Source: Azolla caroliniana (lineage: Eukaryota > Polypodiophyta). Taken from it: a DNA stretch of 64,000 nucleotides. Under the pieces are notes generated by a model. That model did no database searches, had not been told where the DNA came from, and saw only the letters and a program-made list of their open reading frames with translations. The DNA is taken from positions 5,394,001-5,458,000 of the forward strand of contig JBHGNT010000014.1 of assembly GCA_043228905.1 (NCBI GenBank), given 5' to 3'. Positions within the stretch are counted from its first letter, which is position 1; each line of letters starts with the position of its first letter. Below are positions 23,461-32,382 of the stretch, piece by piece. Position numbers and translations under genes: made by a program.

Positions 23461-23956
23461 TGTTAGGAAACAGGTCCCTCCGGATGGGAAGGGAGAAGAA
23501 CAGTGCTGATGAGCAAACTCGGCCGAGGCCGAAACCGGATGAGGAGTACCCGGATACGGAGAGCCGGATGGTGCAGACCCGGTGAGAGCCGGATGAGGAG
23601 TACCCGGTTACGGAGAGCCGGATGGTGCAGACCCGGTGAGAACCGGATGAGGAGTACCCGGATATGGAGAGCCGGATGGTGCAGACCCGGTGAGAACCGG
23701 ATGAGGAGTACCCGGAAATGGAAGACCCGGTGAGAACCGGATGGCAAGTACCCGGCAAGTGCCGGATGATGCAGGCCCGGTGAGGAGTGCTCACCAGATG
23801 AAGAGACATATTCGTAAATATGTTTCTGAGAGTCCATCGAGGCTATATTTGTAAATAGCCGAAAAGTCATATTAGTATAAATATGACTTAGGGCAAACTT
23901 ATTGTAGTAGTGGTTGTCATTCTTGTTGGTGCAAGAAGAGAGAGCGTGTAACAGTG

Positions 23957-23998
<42 letters not shown>

Positions 23999-24270
23999 CG
24001 AAGAGTTCGCATCTCTATTGTAACCGCCGACTGTGGCGAAGATAGCAAGCTCGAGGTTGTTGCCTCGGTGCTCCACCATTGTACATTCTTATATAGTGAT
24101 AGTTTGGAGTCTGTGGACTCTCGTGGTTTTTCCCTCTCAGAGTTTTCCACGTTAAACATCCTATGTACTCCTCTCTCCTTTGAGTCGTGTGTTTCATTTC
24201 CCGTTTTGTGTATGAGTCTAAGCTCGGTTGTGGCCGAGCGTTGCGCATAGGGAGTGTGTAGTTCCCGTCA
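23461..24270 (+). repeat. Complete LTR of the Cop-4 family with ATTAG on both sides
   Basis: 810 bp, TGTTAGGAAACAGG to TTCCCGTCA, flanked by ATTAG at 23456-23460 and 24271-24275. It differs from 17779-18534 mainly by one additional 54-bp U3 unit. Taken alone it looks like a solo LTR. Confidence 0.9.
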
Positions 24271-24275
24271 ATTAG

Positions 24276-24675
24276 CTACGAGGACAACTAATTAGCTACT
24301 AGGATAGCTAATTTCGTTATTACCAACTAATTAGCTACTAGGAAAGCTAATTAGCTATCATGATAGCTAATTAGCTACTAGGACAACTAATTTGCCACCA
24401 TGATAGCTAATTAGCTACTAGACCAGCTAATTAGCTACCATGATAGCTAATTAGCTACTAGGAAAGCTATTTAGCTACCATGATAGCTAATTAGCTTAGG
24501 ATAGCTAATTAGCTACCATAATAGCTAATTAGCTACTAGGACAACTAATTAGCTACTAGACCAGCTAATAAGCTAGTAGAACAGCTAATTAGCTACTAGA
24601 ATAGCTAATTAGCTACTAGAATAGCTAATTAGCTACTAGGATAGTTAGCTAGTTACGAGAATAACTAATTCCCCT
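24276..24675. repeat. Palindrome array 3 in transposase intron
   Basis: About 400 bp of TAGCTAATTAGCTA units separated by CTAGGA, CCATGA or CTAGAA spacers. It continues array 1 on the other side of the Cop-4 insertion and ends just before the exon acceptor at 24686. Confidence 0.92.
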
Positions 24676-24686
24676 TTATTACGCAG

Positions 24687-26528
24687 GTCGATTTATTTAT
24701 TAGAATCAAACGAATGCATCCAAATATCAAAGTTCAACTACGAACATTCGAGTCTCTTAAGCCACACTTTGTGAGATGCCTAAAGGATCGATACACATGT
24801 TGTTGCATTTACCATGTACATATGGGTTTTCTAAAGGACTCTGTTAATCTACTACGTCACCATAGCGCATCCCTAACTATTACAGTTTGCACATGTGGGT
24901 GCCCAATCTGTCGATCAAGCCCGCAAGAGGAGTGTAAATCATTTGAGCACGTTATCTCTTCCATGAGTTATTTATTAGATTCAATATTGTGTCCGAGAGA
25001 AACTGACGCTATCTTCCATAGTCATAAATGTGTCATGGGTTTATGTCAAGATTGTGGCCCTACTAGATTTAGGTGGTGTCCAAATGAATTGAGTAGTGAA
25101 ATATTGATCTCTGTGAAGTTATTTGAGTCAATGAACACCAATTTCGAAGGAAAGGTGTGTAAAAGAAAGGATCTAGTTCGGAAGATGCTTAAACCAAGGG
25201 ATTTGGTGTGTCAGTTTGTAATATCTCTAGGAAAGTTCATTAAACACAACTTCATTTATTCATGGCAGGCTCATCAGTTTAAGACTTGCATATCTGATTT
25301 CCCAAATGATGTAGTAGGCTCAGTAGTAGATTTCGCAGAGAATTATACTTTCAAGCAGCAGAATGAAATTCAATCTATGCATTGGTGTTCAGTTCAGGTA
25401 ACCATTTTTGTGCACATAACATATTTTCGAGTTTCAGGTGATGTTAAAAAAGTAATTCATTTCTTTATTTCTGATGATAAGAAGCATGATACCTTGTTCG
25501 TCCAACACTGTTTTAAGTTACATTGGTAGTGGTTATTAGCTTAACATTTGGAGCTTACTCAACATTGGGTCTGGTCTGACGGAGCTGCGTCACAATTCAA
25601 GGCTCGACGTCCATTTTATTTTGTGGGGAGGTATCTTGCTATAACAGGTTTGGAGATGAGATGGAAATTTTTTGGGTCTGGCCATGGTAAAGGTGAACAT
25701 GATTGTGCAGGGGCTATTATAAAGCGGGCACTTACCCATGAACAACTAAAGACAGATAGTGTGCACATGAATTGTGCATCATATGTAGTTGAATTTTTAA
25801 GAACAAATATGTCAACGAGTGCAACAGGTGTTTATTCCTCGCAAGTCCGAGATATCAAACGTGAATTTTGGGAAGTGAAGATAGATGAAGTAAATAGGGA
25901 GAAGACCTGGGAGTGCCAAGGAATTCCCGAATTGTGATCTCTACATGCTGTTCGCGGTTATTCCAGGTTGGATGGTCATTGTATTGCGGTTAGAGAATTG
26001 ACTTGTTTTTGCTTCCATTGTGTGCAGGGAAATTGGAGATATTGTCTAAACAAAGCATACATTCAGAATTGGGAGTATCACACTCTGAATGATAAGGAAG
26101 CAGTTGATGGAGAAACATGGCAGAATGCTGACTTCACATATGAGGGACTTGGAGATACTTTGAGTGATGTCCTGAACGTTGGGGATAACTTCGCTGTAAA
26201 TGTTGAAGAAGGCAATTCAGAGGGTGTTGATTTCTATATATTGAAGTGCACGGTTAGTAAACAGTGTGCAAGGCAGAATATTGTAGATTCATGGGGAAAT
26301 TTTGTATCTGCCGGGACATTCTACATCGAAGGCATTTTTTATGCAAAACTAGATGACTACGAATATGTGTACAGGCTGTTAGAAGACAAACTAGTGGCGT
26401 ACATGTACTCTCATTTGGTTAGGTGCATCAATGTCCCAATGTCAGAATACAATAGCTGCTCAGGTTTATACACTGTTGGTGCTAATGTGTATGAATGTAT
26501 TTACAATAGTATGCCATGGAATTTGTAG
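24687..26528 (+). pseudogene. Tn17 transposase, main exon (Cys-rich and DDE-like domains)
   Basis: The acceptor TTATTACGCAG| at 24676-24686 continues the frame of the first exon. A Cys/His-rich region follows (YTCCCIYHV; CTCGCPICRSS; CVMGLCQDCGP), likely zinc-binding. The candidate catalytic core has an acidic residue in VVDFAENYTF (near 25330), another in WVWSDGAASQFK (near 25570) and a GSGHGKGEHDCAGAIIKRA block (near 25680-25730). A second Cys cluster (CFCFHCVQGNWRYCLN) lies near 26010-26055. Three in-frame stops inactivate it: TAG 25527, TAA 25542, TGA 25935. The terminal stop is TAG 26526. I read it as a DDE-type transposase of a family seen in many eukaryotes; the superfamily name is uncertain (Sola-like is my best guess). 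Confidence 0.8.
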
Positions 26529-26876
26529 CTACAAGTAGCAATTACCATGTTCTCTTGTAAAACAAACATGTATTTCACGAAAATAGTTAAATAAATTCCT
26601 TTGAGAATCAATTTCTTGTATACAGTCTGCTTTCTATGCTTCTTTCTCAATAAAATCATGTCTTTTTTGTTAAGTTTTAAGTTATAAGTTATAGCGAAAT
26701 AGCCATCAGTAGCTAATTAGCTGTACAAATGCAGCTAATTAGCTGTCAATAGCTAAATAGTCATCAATAGCATGAAATCAACAATCTGCAACATATTCCT
26801 CAAATTACACAGTAGATAAGTATAGTGGGAACAAGTAATTAAATTCTTCATTGAATAATGTCATCTCTTTACATAT
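26529..26876. other. Shared 3' region between the two convergent Tn17 genes
   Basis: No coding sequence. Possible polyadenylation words for the plus gene (AATAAA at about 26649) are present, with a few TAGCTAATTAGCTG palindromes at 26715-26760. The minus-strand gene ends at 26877, so transcripts from the two genes would meet or overlap here. Confidence 0.6.
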
Positions 26877-27880
26877 TTATAAATTACCATTGGAAATGTC
26901 TACAAATCTCCTATAAACAGCTAAGCTCTTGCTAGTCAGTGGAACGAGTCTACATATATTATCCGCATATCGAGCTCGGTATGGAGTCCACAACCATGCA
27001 CCAACCCTAAACCCTAAACCCTGTTCAGGCATTTCCTCGGGTAGAATGAGACAACATCTCCGAATATTGAAGTAGTGCCGGAAATTTTCTATATCCAAAA
27101 TCAATGTGTTGTCGGCATTATATTCAGGCCAAGTAGCCCAAAAATCAGAAAGTCTCTTGAATCTTGCAGCTTCCATTTGCTCACAATTTTCTCGTGCCCA
27201 TTGACCTTTAAAATGACTTCGCCAGTTTGGGAAGAATCTTGCTAAATACTTCCACACATCTGATTTTGGTTTTTCACTCCAAATAAACAAATCAAAGTAT
27301 TGCACAACCCACTCTAGAAACTAATTCGCGTCCCTCCTTGGCTGCATATATCTCACACTCATCAAGACTTTATCAAGCTCCAAGATCAAGGCTCTTCTTT
27401 TGACTTCTAGTGGTTTAGGTTTCCATTCCTGAAACTGAGCCGATGTTACACCATTTTCTGGTAGGACACGATCAATCTCAATCAGCTTAGGTTCGGCCAA
27501 CACAACTGGCGTCCTTTTCCTCTTCAAACCCCTAGTCGACTGTGTTGGGCCTGGCTTCACATTTTGGTGCTCTTGTTTTGTGAACTTAGTTATCAATCCT
27601 TGGATTACCTCGGTGCATGTAGCTACTGATCTGCTCGATATTAGTCCACTGGTATCACATGCTGCATCTACTTGCAACATCAAGTCATCCGTGCAACATG
27701 CTGCATCTACCTACAACATCAAGTCATCCGTGCAACATGCTTGATCAACTTGTGTGACCAGATCACTTGTGTCAGTTGCTACATCTACTTTCAAGATGGG
27801 GCCCTTTAAACACGCCGCAACATCAACAGTATCTACACTGCCATTGGCCTTACGGGCAATAGAATCAAACCCTTTAGACT
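26877..27880 (-). pseudogene. Tn17 second gene, last coding exon (unknown function)
   Basis: One minus-strand frame follows a strong acceptor (TTTTCTTATGTTGCAG|) at about 27881, interrupted by TAG near 27709 and TAG near 27318. It begins with short repeated modules (VDQACCTDDLML, VDAACCTDDLMLQ, VDAACDTSGL), contains a basic GLKRKR patch, and ends in an aromatic-rich domain (DLFIWSEKPKSDVWKYL; FPNWRSHFKGQWARENC; WLWTPYRARYADN). The AAACCCT run at 27003-27021 is part of the coding sequence. I do not recognise the family. Its position opposite the transposase suggests an accessory DNA-binding or regulatory protein, which is inference. Confidence 0.62.
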
Positions 27881-28129
27881 CTGCAACATAAGAAAACACC
27901 AACATATTCACACTCACAAAGGAACTAATAGTCTCACAAAACAACATCCTGAACATCAAAGAGTTTCAGTCATAGAACAACACTCTTCAAATTATCTTGG
28001 AAAAACATCATAGAGTTCCATTACATAATGTGGATCAAGCAACAACCAATCTGAGGTTTTACTTGTCCAACAGGATGGTAAAACTTCATAAAATCCTAGC
28101 AAAATCCCTAAGCTAAGAATCATATCCAA

Positions 28130-28665
28130 CTAAATAGTATTTCGCTCCACTACATCTGGGCCCCTTGACCGAGTAACTGGTCTTGTTCTCGCTCGTGGCC
28201 CCTTCTTCAGCCTTTTTCTGGTCGGTTGCCCATTTAGCCTTGCTTCTTTCACCCAATGCGCAAGTGTGTCCTCCTCTGACAACCTTCCCATCGCCTCAAT
28301 AGCTAATTGCACATCGGCCGTTTCTTGCGCTAGCTTTTCAAGCACAGAGGGATCTGTTTGGACATTTTCAGTAGTTGGGCTCGGTTTAGTGCAATCAAGG
28401 TCTTGAGATTCGAAGAAATGTTGCATCAAGTGTTCATAAACACTGTTGTTGTGAACCTCAGTTTTACATGTTGTTTCCACTATTTCATGGCATTTCACAT
28501 CGTTGCCTAATTTAGTACACTATTCCAAAAGAATAGGGTGGAGCTGATCTAAAGGAGATGTGATAGCGGGACTCTTACTTTCAGCCACGTTGGCAGCAAT
28601 ATCCTCATCTGTTGCAGCGTCATCAGCATCAGACACATCATGTGCCGTCCTTAATCCACAAGATT
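28130..28665 (-). pseudogene. Tn17 second gene, acidic/basic exon (candidate)
   Basis: After an acceptor (TTATTGTAG|) near 28666, a minus-strand frame reads an acidic stretch (DVSDADDAATDEDIAANVAESKS), then a TAG near 28520, then a region with VQTDPSVLEKLAQETADVQ and a strongly basic end (RKRLKKGPRARTRPVTR) that could be a nuclear signal. The frame ends at TAG near 28130. The splice phase does not match the preceding candidate exon, so another exon or an error lies between them. It is not recognised by family. Confidence 0.5.
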
Positions 28666-28682
28666 CTACAATAACATGGCAA

Positions 28683-29480
28683 CTATTTAGGATAGCTAAT
28701 TAGCTACTTTACTAAACTATGGTAGTAGCTAGGATAGCTAATTAGCTACTTTACTAAGTATGGTAGTAGCTAGGATAGCTAATTAGCTACTATGGTAGCT
28801 AATTAGCTACTTTACTCAACTATGGTAGTAGCTAGGATAGCTAATTAGCTACTTTACTCAACTATGGTAGTAGCTAGGATAGCTAATTAGCTACTTTACT
28901 CAACTATGGTAGTAGCTAGGATAGCTAATTAGCTACTTTTCTCAACTATGGTAATAGCTAGGATAGCTAATTAGCTACTTTACACAACTATGGCAGTAGC
29001 TAATTAGCTAGTAGGATAGCTAATTAGCTACAATGATAGCTAATTAGCTACTTTCTCAACTATGTAGTAGCTAGGATAGCTTATTAGCTACTAGGATAGC
29101 TAATTAGCTGCCAGTAGCTAATTAGCTACTAGGATAGCTTATTAGCTACTTTACACAACTATGGCAGTAGCTAATTAGCTACTAGGATAGCTAATTAGCT
29201 AGTAGGATAGCTAATTAGCTTTTTCACACAACTATGGTACTAGCTAATTAGCTAGTACCATAGCTAATTAGCTGCTACTTTACACAACTATGGTACTAGC
29301 TAATTAGCTATGAGTAGCTAATTAGCTGCTAGTAGGATAGCTAATTAGCTAGTAGCTAACTAGCTGCCACTTAACTAATTAACTACTGTAGTAAACTATG
29401 GCAGTAGCTAATTAGCTAATAGGATAACTATTAGCTGCTTTAATCAACTATGGTAGTAGCTAATTAGCTACAACGATAGC
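28683..29480. repeat. Palindrome array 4 in an intron of the second Tn17 gene
   Basis: About 800 bp of TAGCTAATTAGCTA units with a higher-order period near 53 bp (GGATAGCTAATTAGCTACTT followed by TACTCAACTATGGTAGTAGC). The same core word as the arrays in the transposase intron occurs here, but with different spacers. Confidence 0.92.
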
Positions 29481-29556
29481 AACAAAATAGTTTCCATACT
29501 TTTTACGGCTTAACTAATTAGAAAAGACTAAGCTTATTAGCTACAATATGGTATAC

Positions 29557-29709
29557 CTGTTAGTTTTCTCCACTCATTTGGTAGAGCTGTACTACAATCT
29601 CCCAAACAGAATGCAACAATTTGACAGGCATGTTGAAAACAAAGCAGATGGTATGTGTGGTTGCATGGTTGTAGGTGAACCAACAAAGATGTAGTTTTGT
29701 CCTCCACAC
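29557..29709 (-). pseudogene. Tn17 second gene, small exon (candidate)
   Basis: Minus strand between an acceptor (GCGTTAG|) and a donor (AACAG|GTATAC). It is 153 bp, 51 codons in phase 0 with the exon at 29792-29923, and is open except for a TAA at the penultimate codon. The sequence reads VWRTKLHLCWFTYNHAT. An alternative frame is also partly open, so the call is tentative. Confidence 0.38.
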
Positions 29710-29791
29710 CTAACGCAACAGAGAAATTTACCGATTAATTATTCCTGTCTGAGAAAGATACACCAACTTTGCTCAGGAATCGTTAACTTAC

Positions 29792-29923
29792 TTGAAGCTT
29801 TTCCAAATTCTAATCTGCAATAGTATTTACACCTAGAAGGTCCAGGTTCATTGAAAGAACTTGGATCTCTATTTGCAGTTGTATTTTACGCTGGGGATCC
29901 AGTGGCCCCTCTAATTCAAGCTC
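29792..29923 (-). pseudogene. Tn17 second gene, helical exon (candidate)
   Basis: Exactly 44 codons between acceptor GCAATAG| and donor CAA|GTAAGT, in phase 0 with the exon at 30019-30244. It reads ELELEGPLDPQRKIQLQIEI and onward, a likely amphipathic helix, with one internal TAG after NTIAD. Leu/Ile spacing suggests a coiled coil. Confidence 0.5.
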
Positions 29924-30018
29924 CTATTGCGCAACCTATTCCAGATAATGCTTGATTAGCACATTTTACCCTTAAAGTTATTTATAACACAATCACATAC
30001 CAACAAAACAATAGTTAC

Positions 30019-30244
30019 CTGAATCTTATTTATAATCGTTGTAACAACGGAAGTAACTTTGCTCTCCATTGCAGAAGCCATTGTGGCTTTCTCTAAATTA
30101 GTCTTAAAAAAGGCCAATGTCTCATAGGCTTCATGGACATTTTTTAGCATATAGCTAACCAATGTCTCACCTGTATCATCAACATTGGCTTTCCTTGGGT
30201 GTCGGTGTGGTGTATGCCCCCGGTGTCGTAGTGTATTTCGTACA
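30019..30244 (-). pseudogene. Tn17 second gene, basic exon
   Basis: Splicing from donor |GTGAGT at 30983 to acceptor CGTAG| at 30245 completes a split codon and leaves 75 open codons with no stop. It starts basic and His-rich (VRNTLRHRGHTPHRHPRK), then reads a helical segment (YMLKNVHEAYETLAFFKTNLEKA), and ends at a CAG|GTAACT donor. The exact phase match at both ends is good evidence for a true exon. Confidence 0.65.
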
Positions 30245-30257
30245 CTACGTGAAAAAG

Positions 30258-30395
30258 TAAAAATAATATAACCGATTTAATTACATATAAATAAATAAAA
30301 TAAGAATATCAAGATATTTATCACGTGCATAGGGCAAGATTTGAACCCTGTACCTCCACGTAGCCAAACCTCAACTTTACCATTATACTACCTTA
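30258..30395 (-). repeat. tRNA-derived SINE-like insert in a Tn17 intron
   Basis: On the minus strand there is an A-box-like TAGTATAATGGTA (30378-30390) and a perfect B-box GGTTCAAATC (30338-30347) about 30 bases apart, followed by an AT-rich tail toward 30250. This is the layout of a tRNA-derived RNA polymerase III promoter as used by plant SINEs. No cloverleaf with a proper acceptor stem can be drawn, so it is not a tRNA gene. Confidence 0.6.
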
Positions 30396-30983
30396 TCTTT
30401 AGTGTTCTATAAATAGATTTAATAACTATAAGTGCTTTATTTGCGCCTACCTTTATTAAAAGGTAAATCGTGCATTTTTAGAGTGTGTGAATATTTTATA
30501 GAAAAAACGCAAGCAACTAAAAAGTGACTCGTGCACATCTAGTGTGCATGAGCACTATATTTAGCAAATAAAAGCAAGGATTAGAAAAGCATCACATGCA
30601 TATTTAGTGTGCATGAACATATTAGAAAAAAAGCATGTAGCTATGCTTAGTCTCTCCCATCACTACATAAGGATGGGGAGCACAATGTAATAGGGTGTGA
30701 AATATTTGGAAATTGGATATATTTCCGAAAACACCAACCGATTAATATAATCGTGGGATTCACGAAAATAATATAATCTATACTTGTGGGATTCACAAGT
30801 TTCTTATATCTTTCTTTCAATCTAAATACATATTCTTATCTAAATATTGATTAATCGAATACAATACACTCGTGGGATTCACGAAATTTCTATCTCTCTT
30901 TCTAATAATCTATTCATTACTAGCCTCATCTCATATTCTTCTTTCTCCTAGTCCAAAACCTCGGCGGTTCCCACCCGACTCAC

Positions 30984-31483
30984 GCAACGATCCGGAGCCG
31001 AAAGGCACGACACCGGTTTTGCTGGGAGTCGGCAGTTGCATCAACAACTGCCATGCTCCAAAATCTGTCTATTTTTTGTGCCAAGGTCCCCATCTTTTGG
31101 CATCTTTTTACCGATGCCTCACCATAGACTGCCCAAGCTACCCTATACATTTCAGGGTCTCTGGATTCCTTCACTATTTTGCAGTACTCATATGCAAATG
31201 CTCTAGCAAATGAAACTGACAACTCATTGTTGACTGGGATCTCTTGATGAACTTTCTGGTGCAGCCTCATGCAGTCATCGTACAAGTCAGCTCGTACATG
31301 CTTCAGCTTAACCTTGCCTTTGACTCTAGCCACTGCATATACTGTCATCCAGTTTACATCACTGATCAATTTATCACTTAGGTCAGCAGGGTCAACACCC
31401 TCGAGTGATAGACCATAGGTGTTGTGGAAGTCCTCCTTTGTCTCGCAAAATTTTGCGAAGTTTAGCACTCTCGGATACGGAGG
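30984..31483 (-). pseudogene. Tn17 second gene, first recognised exon
   Basis: An open minus-strand frame reads WLVPPYPRVLNFAKFCETKE, then a stretch containing WMTVYAVARVKGKVKLKHVR, ADLYDDCMRLHQKVHQEI and AQKIDRFWSMAVV. It is open to the GTGAGT donor at 30983. The first ATG in this frame is not certain; the frame is open back to a TGA near 31500. No stop lies within. It is unrecognised: alpha-helical, no membrane segments. Telo-box repeats (31545-32035) lie just upstream and may include its promoter. Confidence 0.6.
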
Positions 31484-31544
31484 AACGAGCCATTTGAAAT
31501 ATCATTTATGAAATAAGAAATAGTGCAAAATCAGAATATGTCAG

Positions 31545-32035
31545 AATCAGAAACCCCAATCAACAACAGAAATAGTGCAAAATCTTTAACTTAGCAAATC
31601 AAAAACCCTAATCATAATTTGTATTCAGAAATTTGAAATTAGAAACCCTAATCAAAATCTGTAATCAGAAGTTTGAAATTAGAAACCCTAATCAAAATCT
31701 GTAATCAGAAGTTTGTAACTAGAAACCCTATACAGAAATTCTAATCAGAAATTTCAATCACAAACCCTAATCAGAAATTCTAAACAGAAATTTATAAACA
31801 AAAACCCTATTCAGAAATTCTAATAAGAAATTCTAATCAGAAATTCTAATCTGTAATCAAAATTTGTAACCAGAAACCGTATTCAAAAATTCTAATCAGA
31901 AATTTATAATCAAAAACCCTAATCAGAAATTTCAATCACAAACCCTAATCAGAAATTCTAACAAAAAATTTATAAACAAAAACCCTAATCAGAAATTTCA
32001 ATCAGAAACCCCAATCATCACTAAAGACAAGATTA
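31545..32035. repeat. Degenerate tandem repeat rich in AAACCCTAAT (telo-box) upstream of the second Tn17 gene
   Basis: About 490 bp of units of the form AGAAACCCTAATCAGAAATT, with at least eight exact AAACCCTAA words. AAACCCTAA is both the plant telomere unit and the known telo-box promoter element. No open frame is evident. Confidence 0.8.
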
Positions 32036-32382
32036 AACACAAAAAAAGTAATATAAACACACCTGCTGCTACTCCCCGATCTGCGAGACATCCTTGTATG
32101 GGACTCTAAGGACTTCGCCCTATTCAATTTTGGGGAAATATGAATCGGCACCAAAGTTCAGACAATAGTCAAAATGAATCGGCACCAAAGTTTGATGACA
32201 TTGAAGTCGACCTTAGATGATGATGCTATTCCCCAAGTTCCACTACGTCTGAAATAGAAGTTCAAATATTTGAGTTTTTTCATAAATTGGTTTTTCAAAT
32301 ATTTGATTTTCCCACAAAAAAGACAAGCTAAACAAATAGCTAATTAGCTATGGCCATTTTAGTAGCTAATTAGCTATAATAG
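32036..32382. other. Tn17 right subterminal region
   Basis: AT-rich DNA without coding sequence. A repeated phrase (GAATCGGCACCAAAGTT) occurs at about 32142 and 32173. Palindromes TAGCTAATTAGCTA at 32336-32351 and 32364-32377 mirror those near the left end. Confidence 0.65.

Larger units (their letters stand above)
17779..24270 (+). mobile_element. Cop-4 complex: copia element plus duplicated flank and second LTR
   Basis: A full 5' LTR (17779-18534), primer site, gag-pol and polypurine tract lead into a 3' LTR that breaks off at about 23100. The break joins a second copy of the pre-insertion palindrome array (23103-23460), which is followed by another complete LTR (23461-24270) and the right ATTAG duplication. 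The layout is what end joining between an allele with the full element and an allele with a solo LTR would make. It lies inside the intron of the Tn17 transposase. Confidence 0.88.

Noticed and set aside
25397-25440. A second intron in the transposase starting at CAG|GTAACC
   Set aside because: The sequence on both sides (HWCSVQ then VTIFVHITY) reads as one continuous conserved-looking block, and no acceptor is needed.
24714-25529. Use of a variant genetic code to read through TAG/TAA in the transposase
   Set aside because: TAA, TAG and TGA all occur, the intact Cop-9, Cop-8 and Gyp-A frames use ordinary stops, and paired copies show the stops are mutations.
28683-29480. CRISPR array or centromeric satellite
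   Set aside because: The repeats are palindromic, the spacers are themselves repetitive, and the arrays are confined to introns and ends of one transposon. The genome is clearly eukaryotic.
30322-30396. A tRNA gene on the minus strand
   Set aside because: A and B boxes are present, but no acceptor stem or anticodon arm can be paired, and an AT-rich tail follows. A tRNA-derived SINE-like sequence fits better.
30177-31050. An insertion bounded by CATCAACA (30177 and 31034) as an 8-bp target duplication
   Set aside because: The supposed ends are not inverted repeats or LTR-like, and the region is better explained as an intron with phase-matched splice sites.
30872-31213. A 113-residue plus-strand protein with a hydrophobic start
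   Set aside because: It overlaps the spliced minus-strand exon, which has phase-matched splice sites. The plus-strand frame shows no family features.
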